Positions 1-8,648 of a DNA stretch of 64,000 nucleotides are shown in pieces. The stretch comes from Soonwooa buanensis. GTDB taxonomy: Bacteria > Bacteroidota > Bacteroidia > Flavobacteriales > Weeksellaceae. Location: positions 496,001 through 560,000 of the forward strand of contig NZ_FUYZ01000001.1 in assembly GCF_900167905.1 (NCBI RefSeq). Reading direction: 5' to 3'. Position 1 is the stretch's first letter. Each line of letters starts with the position of its first letter. A program made the translations under genes and the position numbers. The notes beneath the pieces are model-generated. The model saw only the letters and a list, made by a program, of their open reading frames with translations. It did no database searches and was not told the DNA's origin.

Positions 1-1035
1 GAATTTTGAAAGGTCATAATTACTTGTATAAAAATCATCAAAAGCCGTGTGCTCTTGATAAGGCGCAAAATATTTAGCCGCAGTCTGAGAATAATACCTG
101 TAAAACGGACTTACCGAAACAAAAGGCGAAATTTTCACCGGCGTTTCCAGGCTGAAAGTATTGGATTTCAAGCCCCAATCGTCAGTATAATAACGATAAT
201 ACGCTCTCAGAATCACTTTGTCCCCGAGGAAATAATTAGCTCTTAATCCCAAAGGAATTTTAAACCTTTTATCCGGCAAAGCTTCCTGATGAACCGAATG
301 ATCATTGAAATAAACCCTGTGGAAAGGCAAACTTAAATATCCTGTCTGCTGAACACCATCCGCCAAAAATTCAACCTGAAAATTCTGATTGATGATCTGC
401 GAATATGATAAGGACAACGCATAAGTATTTCTTCCGCTTGTTCCGTAGTTTTCGTGTTCTCCTCCGGTGCTTCCGGTTGTTCTGAGCTCAATCGGAGCAA
501 TCAGTTTTACCTGATCCAGATAAGCCTGGAATTTTGCGGTAAACTCTCCCATTCTGTTTTTGGTTTTTTGCGAAAACCCGATGTTTGCACCGTAAGATGC
601 ATAATCAAATTCAAAAGAGGTAGAAACACCCGCCATTAAAGTCGTTCCTTTTTTAGTATTCTCACGGCTCCAGCTTAATGCAGGATAAATTCTGTTGTCT
701 GCGTGGGAAGCAGATGAATTGGCTTTCAGATCGATCATATCCGACGAAGCGGAAGTATAATGATCGATCCCGACACTGAGATCGAATTTGTTTTTCCTGT
801 CTTTCTTGTCGTATTTTACCATAGTTACATCGATGGTATTGGAAATGTCGGTCAGTTTTTCCGTCCCGATTCCTCCTGTAACTGCGGAATTGTTTCCGTT
901 TTGTTTATAATAGCTTGAAACTAAATTAGCTTCATCAAAAGTCAGTTTTTTAGGCTGTTCATTGTTTGTGTTTTCCTGTGCTTTTGCGTTGAAAATTCCG
1001 AAAAGAGCAATAACACTTACGATCAATTTTTTCAT
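1..1035 (-). CDS. DUF3570 family outer-membrane-like protein (3' end cut by window edge)
   Basis: The frame is open from an ATG at 1035 to the window edge, giving 345 residues and no stop, so the C-terminus is missing. It begins with a Sec signal peptide (MKKLIVSVIALFGIFNAKAQ). The rest has alternating polar and aromatic stretches and many Tyr, Ser and Asn residues, typical of an outer-membrane beta-barrel. I recognise it as DUF3570 from the overall pattern and from its neighbours: a DUF4266 lipoprotein, an ApbE flavin transferase and a thioredoxin, a set that recurs together in Proteobacteria and Bacteroidota. It is the last visible gene of a minus-strand run, 35 bp after the DUF4266 gene. 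The molecular function of DUF3570 is not known to me. A periplasm or outer-membrane role linked to the flavinylated or redox partners is an inference. Confidence 0.75.
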   Translation of the reverse strand, partial: MKKLIVSVIALFGIFNAKAQENTNNEQPKKLTFDEANLVSSYYKQNGNNSAVTGGIGTEKLTDISNTIDVTMVKYDKKDRKNKFDLSVGIDHYTSASSDMIDLKANSSASHADNRIYPALSWSRENTKKGTTLMAGVSTSFEFDYASYGANIGFSQKTKNRMGEFTAKFQAYLDQVKLIAPIELRTTGSTGGEHENYGTSGRNTYALSLSYSQIINQNFQVEFLADGVQQTGYLSLPFHRVYFNDHSVHQEALPDKRFKIPLGLRANYFLGDKVILRAYYRYYTDDWGLKSNTFSLETPVKISPFVSVSPFYRYYSQTAAKYFAPYQEHTAFDDFYTSNYDLSKF

Positions 1036-1070
1036 TTTTGAATCACAATTAAATTTTACGATTACTCTTT

Positions 1071-1292
1071 TTAGTTACATCCGCACCCACCGCCAACTTT
1101 TCCGGCATTTGCGCCCGAAGATCCTTCTCTGTACGATTGAAAGCTCAGTTCGGTTTTTTCAATTTTTCTGTTTCCAAGAGCCATTTCGGCATCGTTTAAT
1201 TTGTTTTTCTCGTACTCTTTTACCGTTGTACAGGACTGTACTGAAGCAACGGTGATTAGTAAGAAGCCGAATATTTTTATAAGGTTTTTCAT
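1071..1292 (-). CDS. DUF4266 small lipoprotein with GGCGCN C-terminus
   Basis: This 73-residue protein has a hydrophobic leader ending in a lipobox-like SVQSC (Cys21), so it is probably lipidated and anchored in the cell envelope. The mature part is short and hydrophilic. It contains EGSSGAN (residues 56-62) and ends in GGGCGCN (67-73), the Gly/Cys-rich tail I associate with DUF4266. Its ATG overlaps the stop of the upstream apbE gene by four bases (ATGA), which points to translational coupling. ApbE enzymes attach FMN to a Ser or Thr followed by Gly-Ala in target proteins, and the SGA in EGSSGAN resembles such a site, so this small protein may be the substrate of its neighbour. That link is inference. 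The two C-terminal cysteines could instead bind metal or serve the nearby thioredoxin. Confidence 0.75.
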   Translation of the reverse strand: MKNLIKIFGFLLITVASVQSCTTVKEYEKNKLNDAEMALGNRKIEKTELSFQSYREGSSGANAGKVGGGCGCN

Positions 1293-2215
1293 TTTAGATT
1301 AATGTTTTGAGATGAATAAATTTTGTCCTGATCATCAATAATGATGCATTCCAGATGGTTGATCTGGTTGATCATATGGAGTGCCACATCGTTTCCCATA
1401 ATACTTACCGGAGTTGCCATTGCATCTGCAATTTCTGCGTTAGGACAAAAGATCGTAACACTTTTTACGCCCGAAACAGGTATTCCCGTTTTGGGATTGA
1501 TGGTATGAGAATATTTTTTACCGTTGATAACGACGAATTTTTCATAATTTCCTGAAGTGGCAATTGCCATATTGGTAATATTCATATACGAAAATGGCTG
1601 TTTTGCGTTATCGGGATCGGCAATTCCCACAGTCCAGGGCCTTCCGTCTGCCTGATTTCCCCAGGTCGTTAAATCTCCTGAAGCATTTACAATTCCGGAA
1701 GTGACACCTCTGTTTTGAAGCATCTGTTTTGCCATTTCAGCAGCATATCCCTTACCGATTCCTCCAAAGCCGATCCGCATGCCTTTTTCTTTTAGCAGAA
1801 CAGTTTGCTTTTCACGGTTAAGAATAATATTCTGATAATTAACGAGTTTCAGATGATCTTTAATCAGTTCAGGATTCGGAAGTTCTTTCATTTCACAATC
1901 GAAATTCCAGAAACTTTTATCGATTCCACCATAGGAAATATCGAAATATCCGTCTGTTATCCTGCTGATTCTAAGGCATCTTTCAATCAGATCAAAAATC
2001 TCCCAATCCACTTTTACAGGTTTGATTCCTGCATTTCTATTGATGAGATTGGTCTGGCTTTCCTCACTGAATGTCGTCAAAAGCTTTTCAATTCTCCGAA
2101 TCTCGTTAATCGCTGCATCGATATGCTGATTTGCCGAATTTTCATCATCACTTACTACAGTAATTTCAAAAGCGTTCCCCATTAATTTCTGGGGTCTTTT
2201 GAATTCTCTTAACAT
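1289..2215 (-). CDS. apbE: FAD:protein FMN transferase (ApbE family)
   Basis: ApbE enzymes move the FMN half of FAD onto a Ser or Thr of an extracytoplasmic target, needing Mg2+. The 308-residue length is normal for the family. Family motifs are visible: LMGNAFEI near the N-terminus, GGIGKGYAAE (about residue 151), NASGDLTTWG (about 177), ATSGNYE (about 220), SHTINPKTG (about 236) and ADAMAT (about 263). No clear signal peptide or lipobox is seen at this start, which is unusual because most ApbE proteins act in the periplasm. The gene follows the thioredoxin gene by 5 bp and overlaps the DUF4266 gene by 4 bp, so the three are probably one transcript. The likely target is the DUF4266 protein or another envelope protein. 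Confidence 0.92.
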   Translation of the reverse strand: MLREFKRPQKLMGNAFEITVVSDDENSANQHIDAAINEIRRIEKLLTTFSEESQTNLINRNAGIKPVKVDWEIFDLIERCLRISRITDGYFDISYGGIDKSFWNFDCEMKELPNPELIKDHLKLVNYQNIILNREKQTVLLKEKGMRIGFGGIGKGYAAEMAKQMLQNRGVTSGIVNASGDLTTWGNQADGRPWTVGIADPDNAKQPFSYMNITNMAIATSGNYEKFVVINGKKYSHTINPKTGIPVSGVKSVTIFCPNAEIADAMATPVSIMGNDVALHMINQINHLECIIIDDQDKIYSSQNINLK

Positions 2216-2220
2216 ACCTT

Positions 2221-2664
2221 TTATTTTTGATTTCCTTTGATATCTCTGATCTCTTTGCTGAAAGCCAATGCATTTTCCGAAGGCAGCCCTTCCCAGCTTT
2301 TCAGGACTTTTCCTTCCGAATTTAGTAATAATGTATAAGGAAATAATCCTTTTTGATTATACTGATCAGCAAGTGAGGCATTTTCTTTTTTCAATTCTGG
2401 GGGAAGCTGATTCTTTTTATTTCTTGGAAAATCTGCATTGATGTAAACGACAACATTTTCCGTTTCAAGCTTTTTAAATTCATCGGTCTCGATAATATTT
2501 TTATGAAGCTTAATACACGGAATACACCAGTCTGAACCAGAGAAATTTAATAATATAAGCTCTTTTTTTTCTGATGCTATTTTTTGGGCATTCTCAAAGC
2601 GGCTTTGCGCATGAATGCCAATAGCGAATACAACCATTAATATGGCTGAAAATAATGTTTTCAT
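2221..2664 (-). CDS. Exported thioredoxin-family protein
   Basis: From the ATG at 2664 the protein is 147 residues. It starts with a clean Sec signal peptide (MKTLFSAILMVVFAIGIHAQ) and has a thioredoxin fold with the active site WCIPC (Cys47, Cys50). A longer frame reaches to 2766, but its extra N-terminal residues precede the signal peptide and lack coding character, so the shorter start is chosen. Proteins of this type are periplasmic thiol-disulfide reductases or cytochrome-maturation-like thioredoxins. Here it lies 71 bp after the small His-rich gene and 5 bp before apbE. The CxxC pair could keep the C-terminal cysteines of the DUF4266 neighbour reduced, but this is only inferred from position. 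Confidence 0.88.
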   Translation of the reverse strand: MKTLFSAILMVVFAIGIHAQSRFENAQKIASEKKELILLNFSGSDWCIPCIKLHKNIIETDEFKKLETENVVVYINADFPRNKKNQLPPELKKENASLADQYNQKGLFPYTLLLNSEGKVLKSWEGLPSENALAFSKEIRDIKGNQK

Positions 2665-2735
2665 TATTATAAAAATTAATGATATAGAATAATTGATGAT
2701 GTTGGTCTGTGAGTACAAACCAAATTGAGACTGAA

Positions 2736-3125
2736 TTATGAAAAAGAAGATCTTGGCGGTTCCCATACGGAATTCAGAAAACCTTTACAGCAAAGATCTT
2801 CGTCTTTTGAAGGAATTTTATGTATCTGTAAGGGGCTGAAATGATACGTTGCAGTTTCAAAAGTGAATCCCTGATTAATCGTAAAAACTAACGACAAAGG
2901 CGTAGAATGTATAATAAATGGAAGTCTCTGATCTTTGCCGTAATCTCCATCTTTCACAGGATGATCATAATGTGTTCTCAGAAATGCAGTGAGAGACATT
3001 TCAGGATTAAGCTTTTTATGTTCACAATAATGTTCTATCAAAGTCGGAATCTTAAACAACTGATACACTTCAGTTGTAGAAACCAAATAGAGTGACAGCA
3101 ACAATATGGAAATCAACTTTTTCAC
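2736..3125 (-). CDS. Small His-rich exported protein, copy 1
   Basis: This 129-residue protein starts with GTG and has a hydrophobic leader (MKKLISILLLSLYLVSTTE). It belongs to no family I can name. It is a paralogue of the 128-residue protein at 11906-12292. The two share EHYxxHK, LNPEMS, THYDHPVKDxDY, an HxxPLSxVFTIN block and a WxPPR motif near the C-terminus, while the segment between VFTIN and the C-terminus differs. The conserved His, Asp and Tyr residues, the export signal and the place between a P-type ATPase gene and redox genes suggest a periplasmic metal-binding accessory protein. That role is inference. It sits 50 bp after the ATPase stop, within a run of same-strand genes. The differing middle part includes a CC pair here that is absent in copy 2. 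Confidence 0.7.
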   Translation of the reverse strand: MKKLISILLLSLYLVSTTEVYQLFKIPTLIEHYCEHKKLNPEMSLTAFLRTHYDHPVKDGDYGKDQRLPFIIHSTPLSLVFTINQGFTFETATYHFSPLQIHKIPSKDEDLCCKGFLNSVWEPPRSSFS

Positions 3126-3129
3126 AAAT

Positions 3130-3137
3130 CAAAATTA
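3130..3137 (-). promoter_or_regulatory. TAATTTTG -7-like element just before a GTG start
   Basis: On the minus strand this reads TAATTTTG, which fits the Bacteroidota -7 consensus TAnnTTTG. It lies only 4 bases before the GTG start of the His-rich copy 1 gene. The paralogue has the same element 5 bases before its own GTG (12298-12305). If functional, the transcripts would be leaderless or nearly so. No good -33 TTG is visible, so it may simply be an A/T-rich translation-start region conserved by recent duplication. Confidence 0.3.
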
Positions 3138-3175
3138 TATTTTTTTTATTATGGATGAGTATTTTTCTATGTTAA

Positions 3176-5683
3176 TTATTTCCTAAAATAAAATCTTTTT
3201 AAGAGTTTATAAATCTCAAACCATAACACAGAAATTGAAGCAGTGAGCAGTGTCAATCCAAGTTCTTTTATGTTGAGAGCCGTCACGCTGAAAAATCCTG
3301 AAACAGGTGATACATAGAGAATAGTCAGAAGGAGAAGGACAACCAATACTGAGATCCCAGCAAGCAGGATGTTCCGGTTCTTAAAACTCTCCAGCATGCT
3401 GTAATAGAAAGAACGGTTCACCAAACTCAGTAATATATTACCAAATATCAAAGTACTGAATACCAAGGATCTTGTTTTTGATTCGTCATTCCCCAGACCA
3501 ACTGAATACTGATACAGCCATAATATTCCTGCAGTAATGACAAGCCCCTGAATAATGCTTATTGTGAGCTCTTTCCAGTTCAGAAAAGTGTCTGTAAGTG
3601 CTCTTGGAGGTTTTTGCATGGCATCCTTTTCCATAGGCTCATTCTCATAAACAATAGAACACGTGGGCCCCATGACCAGTTCAAGAAAAATCACATGCAC
3701 CGGAGTGAAGATATGAGGAAATACCCAACCCAGAAATAAAGGCAAAGAAACTGTGAGAATAATAGGAATATGAATGGAAATGATATACTGGACCGCTTTT
3801 TTTATATTGGCATAAATTCTTCGTCCGGCAGCAATTCCGACTACTAATTTTTCCAAATCATCATTCGTTATGACCAAAGCTGCCGCCGATTTGGCAATTT
3901 CAGTTCCTTTATTTCCCATTGCGACTCCTATATGAGCTGCTTTTAATGCAGGTCCGTCATTTACTCCATCTCCCAACATAGCCACGACGTTACCTTGTGC
4001 TTTCAAAGCATTCACCACATCAAGCTTAGCTTCAGGAAACATTCTTGTGAATAAGGTCGTTTTTTCAGAAATCTTCTTTAAATCATCTTCTGAACTTGAG
4101 GTTACTTCATTTCCATTAACAGCTGGCTCATCGTTCATAATACCTGCCTGCATTGCAATAGCCTTTGTCGTATCAGCATTGTCTCCAGTAATTACTTTTA
4201 CCTTAATTCCCGCATCATAAATATGCTGAAATACATTTTTTATTCCTTTTTTAGGAGGATCATAAAATACGGTAAGTCCTAAAAATTCAAAACTGAAATC
4301 CTGTTGTTTTTCAGGAAAATTATTTCCTTCAAAATGAGATTTGGCAACTCCAAGTACCCGATATCCTTGTTCTCCAAATTCTTTTATGATATTTCTGATT
4401 TTATTCTTTTCCAGTTCTGAAAAATCAGAAACATTGAGAATTGCTTCAGGAGCACCTTTTGCTGCAATAATCCGGTTTTTGTGTTCATTTTCAAAAAGAT
4501 GGGTCATCATTGGTGGTTTACCTTCCAGCGGATATTCATGAAACATTTGATAGTCTTTCCTCTGATCAGGCTTTCGGTTCTGTTCATAGATCTTATGCAG
4601 TGTCATTTCCATGGGGTCAAAAGGTACAGGTTCACTACTCCACATCGCATAATCAATGAGCTCATGCAGTTCTTTTGTTCCAAACTCTGTTTCTTCATAG
4701 ATTCTGTCAGAACGGTAATCATAAAGATGTTTCAGCTGCATAGAATTTTCTGTAATCGTACCTGTTTTATCAGTACAGATTACAGAAACACTTCCCAGCG
4801 TTTCTACAATACTGCTTCGCTTAATAATGATTCCTTCCCGCATCAGTTTCCAGGCTCCCAAAGCCATAAAGGTCGTAAAGGCTACAGGAATTTCTTCAGG
4901 AAGAACAGACATTGCCAATGTAAGCCCACTCAATAAACTAGTCACAAAATCTCCTGTTTTGACAAAGCTGAAGACACATACTGCCAGGAAGATGATGAGC
5001 CCGATAATAGCCATTCCCTTTACAAAGTTTCGGATCTGAAGCTGTAAAGGAGATATTTCTGTTTTTATATTGAGTATAGACTGTCCTATTTTACCTACTT
5101 TAGTTTCTTTTCCAATATTTTCGACCTCAAAAACAGCTAGGCCGGAAACAGTGATGGTCCCGCTGTACACTTTATGATCTTCAGATCTGCTGTCCTTAAA
5201 AACAGAAAAGCTCTCTCCCGTAAGGGAAGATTCGTTTACAGAAAAATCGTTGCTGTGAACAATTCTTCCGTCTGCATTGATGAGATTTCCTTCTTCGGTA
5301 ATGCACAAGTCTCCAACGGCAATTTCAAAAGTGGGAATATCTATGATCTTTGAATCCCTGATCACTTTACTCAAGGGTTCATTCAGTTTTTCAAGTTCTT
5401 CCAAAGCCTTTTTACTCCGGTTATCCTGGTAAAAAGAAATGGCGGTAACTCCAACAATAGCCGCAAACATGAATAAAGCCTCACCATAATCTGCTGTAAG
5501 CACATAAATAAAGGAAACACATATAAGAAGAATCAGCATCGGCTCTTTCAGGATGTTGACAAGAAGGTCCGCCCATGATTCTTTCTTCACCGCGTCAAGG
5601 CGGTTACATCCGTATTTTTTTCTGGAAGCGGCTACTTCAGATGCTGTAAGGCCTTTCAGATCTTCAGGTATATTGTAATTCAT
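3176..5683 (-). CDS. P2-like cation-translocating P-type ATPase (PEEIP type)
   Basis: The 835-residue protein is a complete P-type ATPase. It has an N-terminal cation-ATPase domain, the actuator TGES motif (155-158), the phosphorylation motif CTDKTGT with Asp305, and the hinge motif GDGVND. Membrane segments flank these, with a cluster of four or more at the C-terminus. It lacks the CPC motif and the metal-binding domains of P1B metal pumps and instead resembles calcium-type P2 ATPases. The TM4 ion-site motif is PEEIP (262-266) rather than the usual PEGLP of Ca2+ pumps, which adds an acidic residue at the transport site. The ion cannot be assigned. The neighbours (a heavy-metal RND pump, a haem-binding protein and a His-rich small protein) suggest a cation-export role. 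It starts 77 bp after the haem-binding gene and is probably in the same operon. Confidence 0.88.
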   Translation of the reverse strand: MNYNIPEDLKGLTASEVAASRKKYGCNRLDAVKKESWADLLVNILKEPMLILLICVSFIYVLTADYGEALFMFAAIVGVTAISFYQDNRSKKALEELEKLNEPLSKVIRDSKIIDIPTFEIAVGDLCITEEGNLINADGRIVHSNDFSVNESSLTGESFSVFKDSRSEDHKVYSGTITVSGLAVFEVENIGKETKVGKIGQSILNIKTEISPLQLQIRNFVKGMAIIGLIIFLAVCVFSFVKTGDFVTSLLSGLTLAMSVLPEEIPVAFTTFMALGAWKLMREGIIIKRSSIVETLGSVSVICTDKTGTITENSMQLKHLYDYRSDRIYEETEFGTKELHELIDYAMWSSEPVPFDPMEMTLHKIYEQNRKPDQRKDYQMFHEYPLEGKPPMMTHLFENEHKNRIIAAKGAPEAILNVSDFSELEKNKIRNIIKEFGEQGYRVLGVAKSHFEGNNFPEKQQDFSFEFLGLTVFYDPPKKGIKNVFQHIYDAGIKVKVITGDNADTTKAIAMQAGIMNDEPAVNGNEVTSSSEDDLKKISEKTTLFTRMFPEAKLDVVNALKAQGNVVAMLGDGVNDGPALKAAHIGVAMGNKGTEIAKSAAALVITNDDLEKLVVGIAAGRRIYANIKKAVQYIISIHIPIILTVSLPLFLGWVFPHIFTPVHVIFLELVMGPTCSIVYENEPMEKDAMQKPPRALTDTFLNWKELTISIIQGLVITAGILWLYQYSVGLGNDESKTRSLVFSTLIFGNILLSLVNRSFYYSMLESFKNRNILLAGISVLVVLLLLTILYVSPVSGFFSVTALNIKELGLTLLTASISVLWFEIYKLLKRFYFRK

Positions 5684-5759
5684 ACGAAATGGATATGATA
5701 TTAAATTTACTGATTGTTTTTGTTATATCAGAATACTATTTCTGTTTTTTAACCATCTA

Positions 5760-6224
5760 TTATTCAATCTGTTTTTTCACCTCTTTCACCCATTGTTCTA
5801 TTTCTGACTTTTGGATGTCAGACAACTTTGCATTCTGATGAACAACAGTATAAGATGTAAGCGGCATTTCACCTTCTCTGATGGTTTCTGCAACTTCATC
5901 AAGTTTCTTTAATTTTTTTTCTTTTGAGTAACTGTTAAATTCATCAAAATTGAAATGCCTTTTACCTGAGTTTACATGATCTGCCAGCCACCATTTTACA
6001 GACTGTATGTTATTGTACCACGGATAAGACGTCGTGTTGGAATGGCAGTCATAACAGCTCATTTTCAATGACCTCTGTACGTGTCCGGGGACCACATAAT
6101 GTTTTTCAATCGCATTTTCCGAAGGAACTGCTGCAATATTTTTATCGGTATCAAAAAACTGAATTACAATCAGAAACAGAACTATAAAACCTGTTCCTGT
6201 TTTTATAAAAGATGATGTTTTCAT
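5760..6224 (-). CDS. Membrane-anchored haem-binding domain protein (CxxCH)
   Basis: This 154-residue protein has an N-terminal hydrophobic segment (about residues 9-24) that acts as signal or anchor. It carries one c-type haem site, CYDCH (Cys57, Cys60, His61), followed by YPWYNNIQ and a later EMPLTSY segment in which the Met may be the second haem ligand. This arrangement matches the haem_bd family, small periplasmic cytochrome-like proteins common in Bacteroidota. It lies between the RND adaptor gene (34 bp upstream) and the P-type ATPase gene. Such domains are often seen near metal-efflux genes, where a redox or sensing role is possible. Nothing in the sequence shows the electron partner. 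Confidence 0.85.
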   Translation of the reverse strand: MKTSSFIKTGTGFIVLFLIVIQFFDTDKNIAAVPSENAIEKHYVVPGHVQRSLKMSCYDCHSNTTSYPWYNNIQSVKWWLADHVNSGKRHFNFDEFNSYSKEKKLKKLDEVAETIREGEMPLTSYTVVHQNAKLSDIQKSEIEQWVKEVKKQIE

Positions 6225-6258
6225 AATTTATCTATTTAAAAAGTTTAACCACTGCAGT

Positions 6259-7413
6259 TTACTCATCAGCAGTATTTTTAAGTTTCATGAGAAGTGTATA
6301 CGCATTCCTGATGACTATTTTTTTATTCTTAAAATCATCAGCATTCATAATTTGCACAAATCCGTTTTCTGTTTCACCTAATGTTACAGGAGTCAATCGG
6401 TAAGTCTGCTTTTTTTCTTCTACGAAGACAAAGTCTTTTCCTTCAAAATTGACAATACTCTCTTCAGGAACAGCATTGGAAAAAGAAGTGCTAATCTCGA
6501 TCTCGGCATTCATATACATTCCCGGTATAAGGCTCTGATCATATTTTTCAAAATGACAGTGTACTTCAGCCCATCCGCCTGGATTAACATCCTTGCTGAT
6601 CAGCAGAATTTCACCATAGTATTTTTTATCAGGTTCGGCATTGGTATAGGCGGAAAACCTCTGCCCCTTCTTCAGATTCGCCAGATCTTTTTCATATACT
6701 TTAAGATTAAGATGAATATCATCCGGATTAATGAGTTCAAAAAGGACATCCGAAGGATTCACATATTTTCCGATATTTACGTTTACTTTGCTTACAAAGC
6801 CATTGATACTGCTGTAAACCGGTACGCTTTTCTGAATATTTCCTGAGTTCAGAGATTCAGGATTTATATTGATAAGACGGAGCTGCTGAGCCAAAGAGTT
6901 CATCAGAATTTTCTGGTTGTTCATTTCAGACTGAGCCTGCTGCATTACTTTATCACTGGTAGCCTGACTTTGGTTAAGCGTTTTCTGACGGGTATAATCC
7001 AATTGGGCAAAATGACTTTTAGACTTTGCCATTAAATAATCCTGCTGAAGCTGAATAAACTGTGGATTTTCTATAACAGCAATGACCTGACCTTTTGAAA
7101 CGGGTTTTCCCGGAAGCAAACTGCTCGATTTTAGGTATCCTCCTAAAGGAATACTGACAGAAACCAGATTTTGTGGCGGTACATCTATCATTCCGTTAAG
7201 TTTTAAAACGGAGGAAATCTTCTGTAGAGAAAGTACTGCTGTTACTACAGGTGCATTCTTCAGTTGAGCATCGGTAAGTGTTACGATGTTTTCATCTTTG
7301 GAAGACTCTGCTGCAGTTTCCGGCTCTGTTTTTTCATGGTCTTTACATTCATAAAACATTAGCAATCCTATTAATGGCAGGGCGTATGATATAATTTTAA
7401 ATTTACGTTTCAT
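6259..7413 (-). CDS. Periplasmic adaptor of heavy-metal RND efflux pump (CzcB/CusB type)
   Basis: This 384-residue membrane-fusion protein joins the inner-membrane RND pump to the outer-membrane channel. It has an N-terminal hydrophobic leader ending near Cys23 (FYEC), so it may be a lipoprotein. A lipoyl/barrel-sandwich hybrid domain follows, with the halves around residues 95-125 and 197-215, split by a helical hairpin of about 70 residues. Beta-barrel and membrane-proximal domains fill the C-terminal half. There is no obvious N-terminal His- or Met-rich metal-binding tail. The ATG overlaps the stop of the upstream channel gene by one base (TAATG), so the two are translationally coupled. 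It belongs with the CzcA-like pump at 8629-11763. Confidence 0.9.
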   Translation of the reverse strand: MKRKFKIISYALPLIGLLMFYECKDHEKTEPETAAESSKDENIVTLTDAQLKNAPVVTAVLSLQKISSVLKLNGMIDVPPQNLVSVSIPLGGYLKSSSLLPGKPVSKGQVIAVIENPQFIQLQQDYLMAKSKSHFAQLDYTRQKTLNQSQATSDKVMQQAQSEMNNQKILMNSLAQQLRLININPESLNSGNIQKSVPVYSSINGFVSKVNVNIGKYVNPSDVLFELINPDDIHLNLKVYEKDLANLKKGQRFSAYTNAEPDKKYYGEILLISKDVNPGGWAEVHCHFEKYDQSLIPGMYMNAEIEISTSFSNAVPEESIVNFEGKDFVFVEEKKQTYRLTPVTLGETENGFVQIMNADDFKNKKIVIRNAYTLLMKLKNTADE

Positions 7414-8648
7414 TATGATGGGTTTAAAGTAAGATATTCCAGCTCTATAGCACTCTGATTCAGTTTCCAGACTGCATCGGTGTAGCTGTTTTTTAAAGTA
7501 ACTGCCTGATTGATCAGGATGACAAATTCCAGATAATTGATCTCTCCTGCAAGAAATTGTTTTTTAGCTGTTTCTGTGATGATATCGGCATTTTTCAATT
7601 CCGAATTTTCATATTGCAAAACAATATCGAAATTCACCTGATAAATCTCTGATGCCTTTTTGTATTGATTCTGCAGATTAAATTCCATATTGGCAATATC
7701 ACTTTCCACAACAGATTCTGCAATTTTTGCAGCCTGAATTCTGGCTTTCTGCCCACCTGAAAAAACAGGCACAGAAACCCCAAACTGTACAGAATGAAAC
7801 TGAGGCGCACCATTATACACTTTATCATCTGCACCCATCCCTCTGAAACTGTTTAGATTATAAGCCAACTGAAGACCGGGAAGCATTTTTGCCTTTTCAA
7901 GGGCAATCTGCTGTTCAGAAATATTTCTCTGCTGCTGCAATACTTTAATAGCAGGATGTAAACTAAGATCCTCTTTAAGACCTCCATGAAAAATTTTCTG
8001 ATCTTCCGGAAGGAAATCTGTTTCTGCATTTAAAAACCACTGAAGCTGATATTTCAACACTGAAAGTTCCTGACGCAACTCCTTTAGCTGAATTTCAATA
8101 GAAGATTTCTGATTGGAAGCTGTAGTTTTTTCCAGAATATTACTCTCCCCTGCTTTCAGGCGGATGTTCGCCTTATCCAGAAAATCTGTGTAAAGCTTCA
8201 ACGTTTCCTGAAGAAGCTTCTCCTTTTCTTTTCCGTAGAGAATATTATAAAAGGTAAGACTCACAGCTTTCTTTAATTCAAATTCTTTCAGAGAAACATT
8301 TAGCAGAGATTTTTTCCATTCTTCGGTGTATATATTCTTCTGTTTTTTATAGACGGTGGGAAATGCGATGTTCTGGGATATTCCGAATTTTATATCCGTG
8401 AGTGCACTGTTAATTTGCCCGTAATCTGCTGTTACACCCGTGTGAGGAATATCAGCAGATGAACTGATAAGGGCTTTTGTATATTCTGATTTTAGTTTTT
8501 CATTTTTAAGATTCCTGTTATTTTTCAAAGCAATATCAATAGCCTTCTGCAATGTAACGGGAGTCTGGGAGTTGACCATCCCCGCAAAACCGATGCATAC
8601 AAAAAATGCCAGAACGGAAACTTGTTTTTTATTTTTTATTTTTTTCAT
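7413..8648 (-). CDS. TolC-family outer-membrane channel of metal efflux system
   Basis: From the ATG at 8648 the product is 411 residues with a Sec signal peptide that ends near VNSQ. It then shows the long amphipathic helices and repeated two-domain layout of outer-membrane efflux proteins such as CzcC and TolC. A TTG codon at 8666 would lengthen it by six residues, but the ATG at 8648 is preceded by AAAGGA at a good distance and is the better start. The start lies inside the 3' end of the RND pump gene (overlap of about 20 bases), and the stop overlaps the adaptor start. The three form a tightly coupled tripartite pump operon. Confidence 0.9.
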   Translation of the reverse strand: MKKIKNKKQVSVLAFFVCIGFAGMVNSQTPVTLQKAIDIALKNNRNLKNEKLKSEYTKALISSSADIPHTGVTADYGQINSALTDIKFGISQNIAFPTVYKKQKNIYTEEWKKSLLNVSLKEFELKKAVSLTFYNILYGKEKEKLLQETLKLYTDFLDKANIRLKAGESNILEKTTASNQKSSIEIQLKELRQELSVLKYQLQWFLNAETDFLPEDQKIFHGGLKEDLSLHPAIKVLQQQRNISEQQIALEKAKMLPGLQLAYNLNSFRGMGADDKVYNGAPQFHSVQFGVSVPVFSGGQKARIQAAKIAESVVESDIANMEFNLQNQYKKASEIYQVNFDIVLQYENSELKNADIITETAKKQFLAGEINYLEFVILINQAVTLKNSYTDAVWKLNQSAIELEYLTLNPS

